64,000 nt of DNA from Maribacter aestuarii (GTDB lineage: Bacteria; Bacteroidota; Bacteroidia; Flavobacteriales; Flavobacteriaceae). This document shows positions 62,110 to 64,000 of this stretch, one piece after another (positions within the stretch are counted from its first letter, which is position 1; the number at the start of each line of letters is the position of its first letter). The stretch is from NCBI RefSeq assembly GCF_027474845.2, contig NZ_CP107031.2:1626501-1690500 (forward strand). The letters are read 5' to 3'. A model generated the notes under the pieces. It searched no databases. It was not told the origin of the DNA and worked only from the letters and a program-made list of their open reading frames with translations. Position numbers and translations under genes: made by a program.

Positions 62110-64000
62110 CTATTCGGCACGTAAGCGATCTCTTTCAATCTTATCTATTTCTCTTTGATTATCCTCTAATCTAAAATTCCCAAAATTATAGGTAAATCCA
62201 AAACGCACATACTGTGTTTCCGGCACGGCTAAATAGTTGTTGTCCTGATTCAAATACTTAGAGGTGACCCTGCTATTGGCCTTGCCCAATATATCATTAG
62301 CTGAGATACTTACGAGCGCTCTTCTGTTCCAAAACGACTTGCGTAAACCTAGGGTTAGATTGGTGGTTTCGTCTATGATATAAGATCCCTGTAAAAATCC
62401 GGACAAATAGGTGAGCCCCAATTCACCTTTAAAAGTGCCGTCTTTGGAAAGGGTTAAATAATTTGTGATATCCAAATAAAGTCCATCAATCTCATTGGTG
62501 GCGGATAACGCATCGCTTTCCAAGGCCAAAAAAGTCTCATCTTCATGAAAAATGGAAACATAACTATATAGATACCAATTGTTCGAAATAGATTTCCCAT
62601 AGTTAAAATCGAATCCATAAGAGGTACTTTCCAAAACATTTTGGGTAACATCCCTTAAAATTTGATTTTCGTTATCCTGGAAAGAAAGTGTGGAGATGTA
62701 TTCCCCATTGTCCCGATAATAAAAATCAAAGAAGAACTCTTGCTTTAGGGTATAGTTTAAATTGAAATTATTGCTGAAACTTGGAGGTAAATTTGGGTTG
62801 CCTTCATAGAAGATGTTTTCGTTAATAAATGTTCTAAAGGGGTTTAAGTCCTCATACCTGGGTCGCGTCAGTTTTCTTGAATAGTCAAAAGCTACACTAT
62901 GGTTCTCGTGGATATTATGTAAGAGGTACAACGTAGGGAACAGCTCAAAATATTCCAAGTTATTGATTGTGGATAGTGCAATAGACGTCCCCGAACTTTG
63001 CGTATGTTCCGCTCTTAATCCAGTTTTTAAACTCCACTTTTCCCAATCCTTGGAAAGACTTAAGTAGCCTGCATAAACAGTTTCATCATAAAGAAAGTTA
63101 TCGGACAGGTTCGGGTCTAAAACACTTCCATTATTCTGGTCAAAATAATCCAGCTTACTTTCCGAATTGATAAATGAGCCCTTTATGCCCGCTTCAACAC
63201 CTACGGTTCCCAATAGATTGGTATAATCCATTTGAGCAGTTACAATTTCTATATCCTGATTGGCGTCCGTAAAAAAATTAAAATCTCGAATGAAGTTGCC
63301 GTCTGGCTCAAAATAAGTAGAGTTCGCATCCTGCGTTCGTGTAAAATCAAATTGTGTATAGTGCCCGTTTAGGGTTAGCCCTCCATTTTCCTTAAAGCGA
63401 TGTTTAAAAGTAAGGTCGCCCGAAATATTATTCTTGTTTTCATCCAGAAAACTGGATGTGGTGAAGGTTGAATCCAATACTCCAGAGGTATTTCTAATTT
63501 GTGTGTCTTGAAAATTGTTATATGTTCTTTCTGGAGATAATTGCGCATTTGTGGTGAAATTGAGTTCGTTCCTCTTATTAATTTCATAATCAATGACAAG
63601 GCCTGCGTTGTGAGTTCTAAAGCGGTTCGTTTTATCAAAATCAGTGTCCCATCGAGAAAAAATACCTGTGTCGTTTATAAAATTGATGATGCTCTCCGTA
63701 TTCTTAAAATCTTTTCTGGGTACATAGGAATAGCTGGTATTTAAATTTAATTTCTTGGTTTTGTAAAAATGTGATGTGCCAAAACTGTATTTGGGAAATA
63801 TCGCTTGAGTATAATTGGTAGTAACATTGCCTTTGTATCCTAAAGAAATATTCTTGCTGGTGACAATATTAAGTACGGCTCCTCCCTCCGCATCATAATT
63901 GGAGGGCGGATTGGGAATCACCTCTACGGATTTGATGTTCGCCCCTTGATAATTTTCCAATAGACTACGAATCTCCTCAGCCGATAATTGAACCTTACGA
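62110..64000 (-). CDS. Outer-membrane beta-barrel family protein, 5' end beyond window
   Basis: The frame is open to the right edge; the 630 C-terminal codons are present and the signal peptide, carboxypeptidase-like domain and part of the plug are missing. The plug motif VEVIPNPPSNYDAEGGAVLN starts near fragment residue 26, and SRKLTRPRYEDLNPFRTF lies in the barrel. Both match the neighbour at 59608-62013, so the two are tandem paralogues, 96 bases apart and probably co-transcribed with this one first. Confidence 0.9.
   Translation of the reverse strand, partial: RKVQLSAEEIRSLLENYQGANIKSVEVIPNPPSNYDAEGGAVLNIVTSKNISLGYKGNVTTNYTQAIFPKYSFGTSHFYKTKKLNLNTSYSYVPRKDFKNTESIINFINDTGIFSRWDTDFDKTNRFRTHNAGLVIDYEINKRNELNFTTNAQLSPERTYNNFQDTQIRNTSGVLDSTFTTSSFLDENKNNISGDLTFKHRFKENGGLTLNGHYTQFDFTRTQDANSTYFEPDGNFIRDFNFFTDANQDIEIVTAQMDYTNLLGTVGVEAGIKGSFINSESKLDYFDQNNGSVLDPNLSDNFLYDETVYAGYLSLSKDWEKWSLKTGLRAEHTQSSGTSIALSTINNLEYFELFPTLYLLHNIHENHSVAFDYSRKLTRPRYEDLNPFRTFINENIFYEGNPNLPPSFSNNFNLNYTLKQEFFFDFYYRDNGEYISTLSFQDNENQILRDVTQNVLESTSYGFDFNYGKSISNNWYLYSYVSIFHEDETFLALESDALSATNEIDGLYLDITNYLTLSKDGTFKGELGLTYLSGFLQGSYIIDETTNLTLGLRKSFWNRRALVSISANDILGKANSRVTSKYLNQDNNYLAVPETQYVRFGFTYNFGNFRLEDNQREIDKIERDRLRAE

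Overview
The window is chromosomal DNA of a Bacteroidota member, most likely a marine Flavobacteriaceae of the Maribacter/Zobellia/Arenibacter type. Supporting signs are TonB-dependent receptors and outer-membrane beta-barrels with carboxypeptidase-D-like N-terminal domains, many lipoproteins with short SxC lipoboxes, promoter boxes of the Bacteroidota TAnnTTTG type, the accC-accB-fabH-rpmF-DUF177-pdxA block, and no rRNA, phage or plasmid genes. The genus is inferred from protein character only.

Layout. 1-781: end of a carboxymuconolactone-decarboxylase-family gene and a small lipoprotein. 916-4108 (minus): uracil-DNA glycosylase family, DUF819 membrane protein, rsmI, and a protein of unknown function. 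4328-6563 (plus): tdk, alr, mscL. 6820-9078: LytTR regulator and a frameshifted M20 amidohydrolase. 9215-14222 (plus): asd, prolyl oligopeptidase, ABC ATPase, ArfB-like hydrolase. 14219-18117 (minus): sugar-acid operon (IlvD/Edd dehydratase, GntP permease, FAH-family enzyme). 18180-22144 (minus): GreA-like protein, lipoprotein, FAD oxidoreductase, SdpI-like protein, S41 protease. 22299-27402 (minus): fatty-acid and ribosome block ending in pdxA; ribE is divergent. 28079-34212: amidoligase/ATP-grasp/GATase/esterase cluster. 34234-41459: TonB receptor, DUF2237, a frameshifted secreted protein, NagX-like acyltransferase, SSS symporter, TauE-like permease. 41565-44807: small protein, AraC regulator, MFS transporter. 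44907-47736 (minus): two paralogous secreted proteins and a TPR adenylate cyclase. 47889-53534: DUF2188, an unknown protein, SRAP protein, DUF4440 lipoprotein, tRNA(CAT), mce, rbfA, FtsX-like permease, dusB. 53609-54620: a solo GIY-YIG gene embedded in five 111-bp palindromic repeats. 54626-59606: M28 peptidase, then a tight operon of PD40 lipoprotein, Lgt paralogue, radical SAM enzyme and two tiny membrane proteins. 59608-64000: two outer-membrane beta-barrel paralogues, the last cut by the right edge.

Three regions look most like undescribed systems. (1) Repeats plus GIY-YIG nuclease resemble a REP-like element with its own nuclease. (2) The Lgt paralogue lacks residues needed by true Lgt and is translationally coupled to a radical SAM enzyme whose cysteine layout resembles archaeal tetraether lipid synthase; this suggests a bacterial lipid-modifying pathway. 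(3) Two ATP-grasp enzymes, a GCS2-type ligase, a glutamine amidotransferase and two esterases together look like a peptide or amide metabolite pathway; one ATP-grasp enzyme has a histone-H1-like Lys/Ala tail. Two genes carry single-base frameshifts, either real decay or sequencing error.
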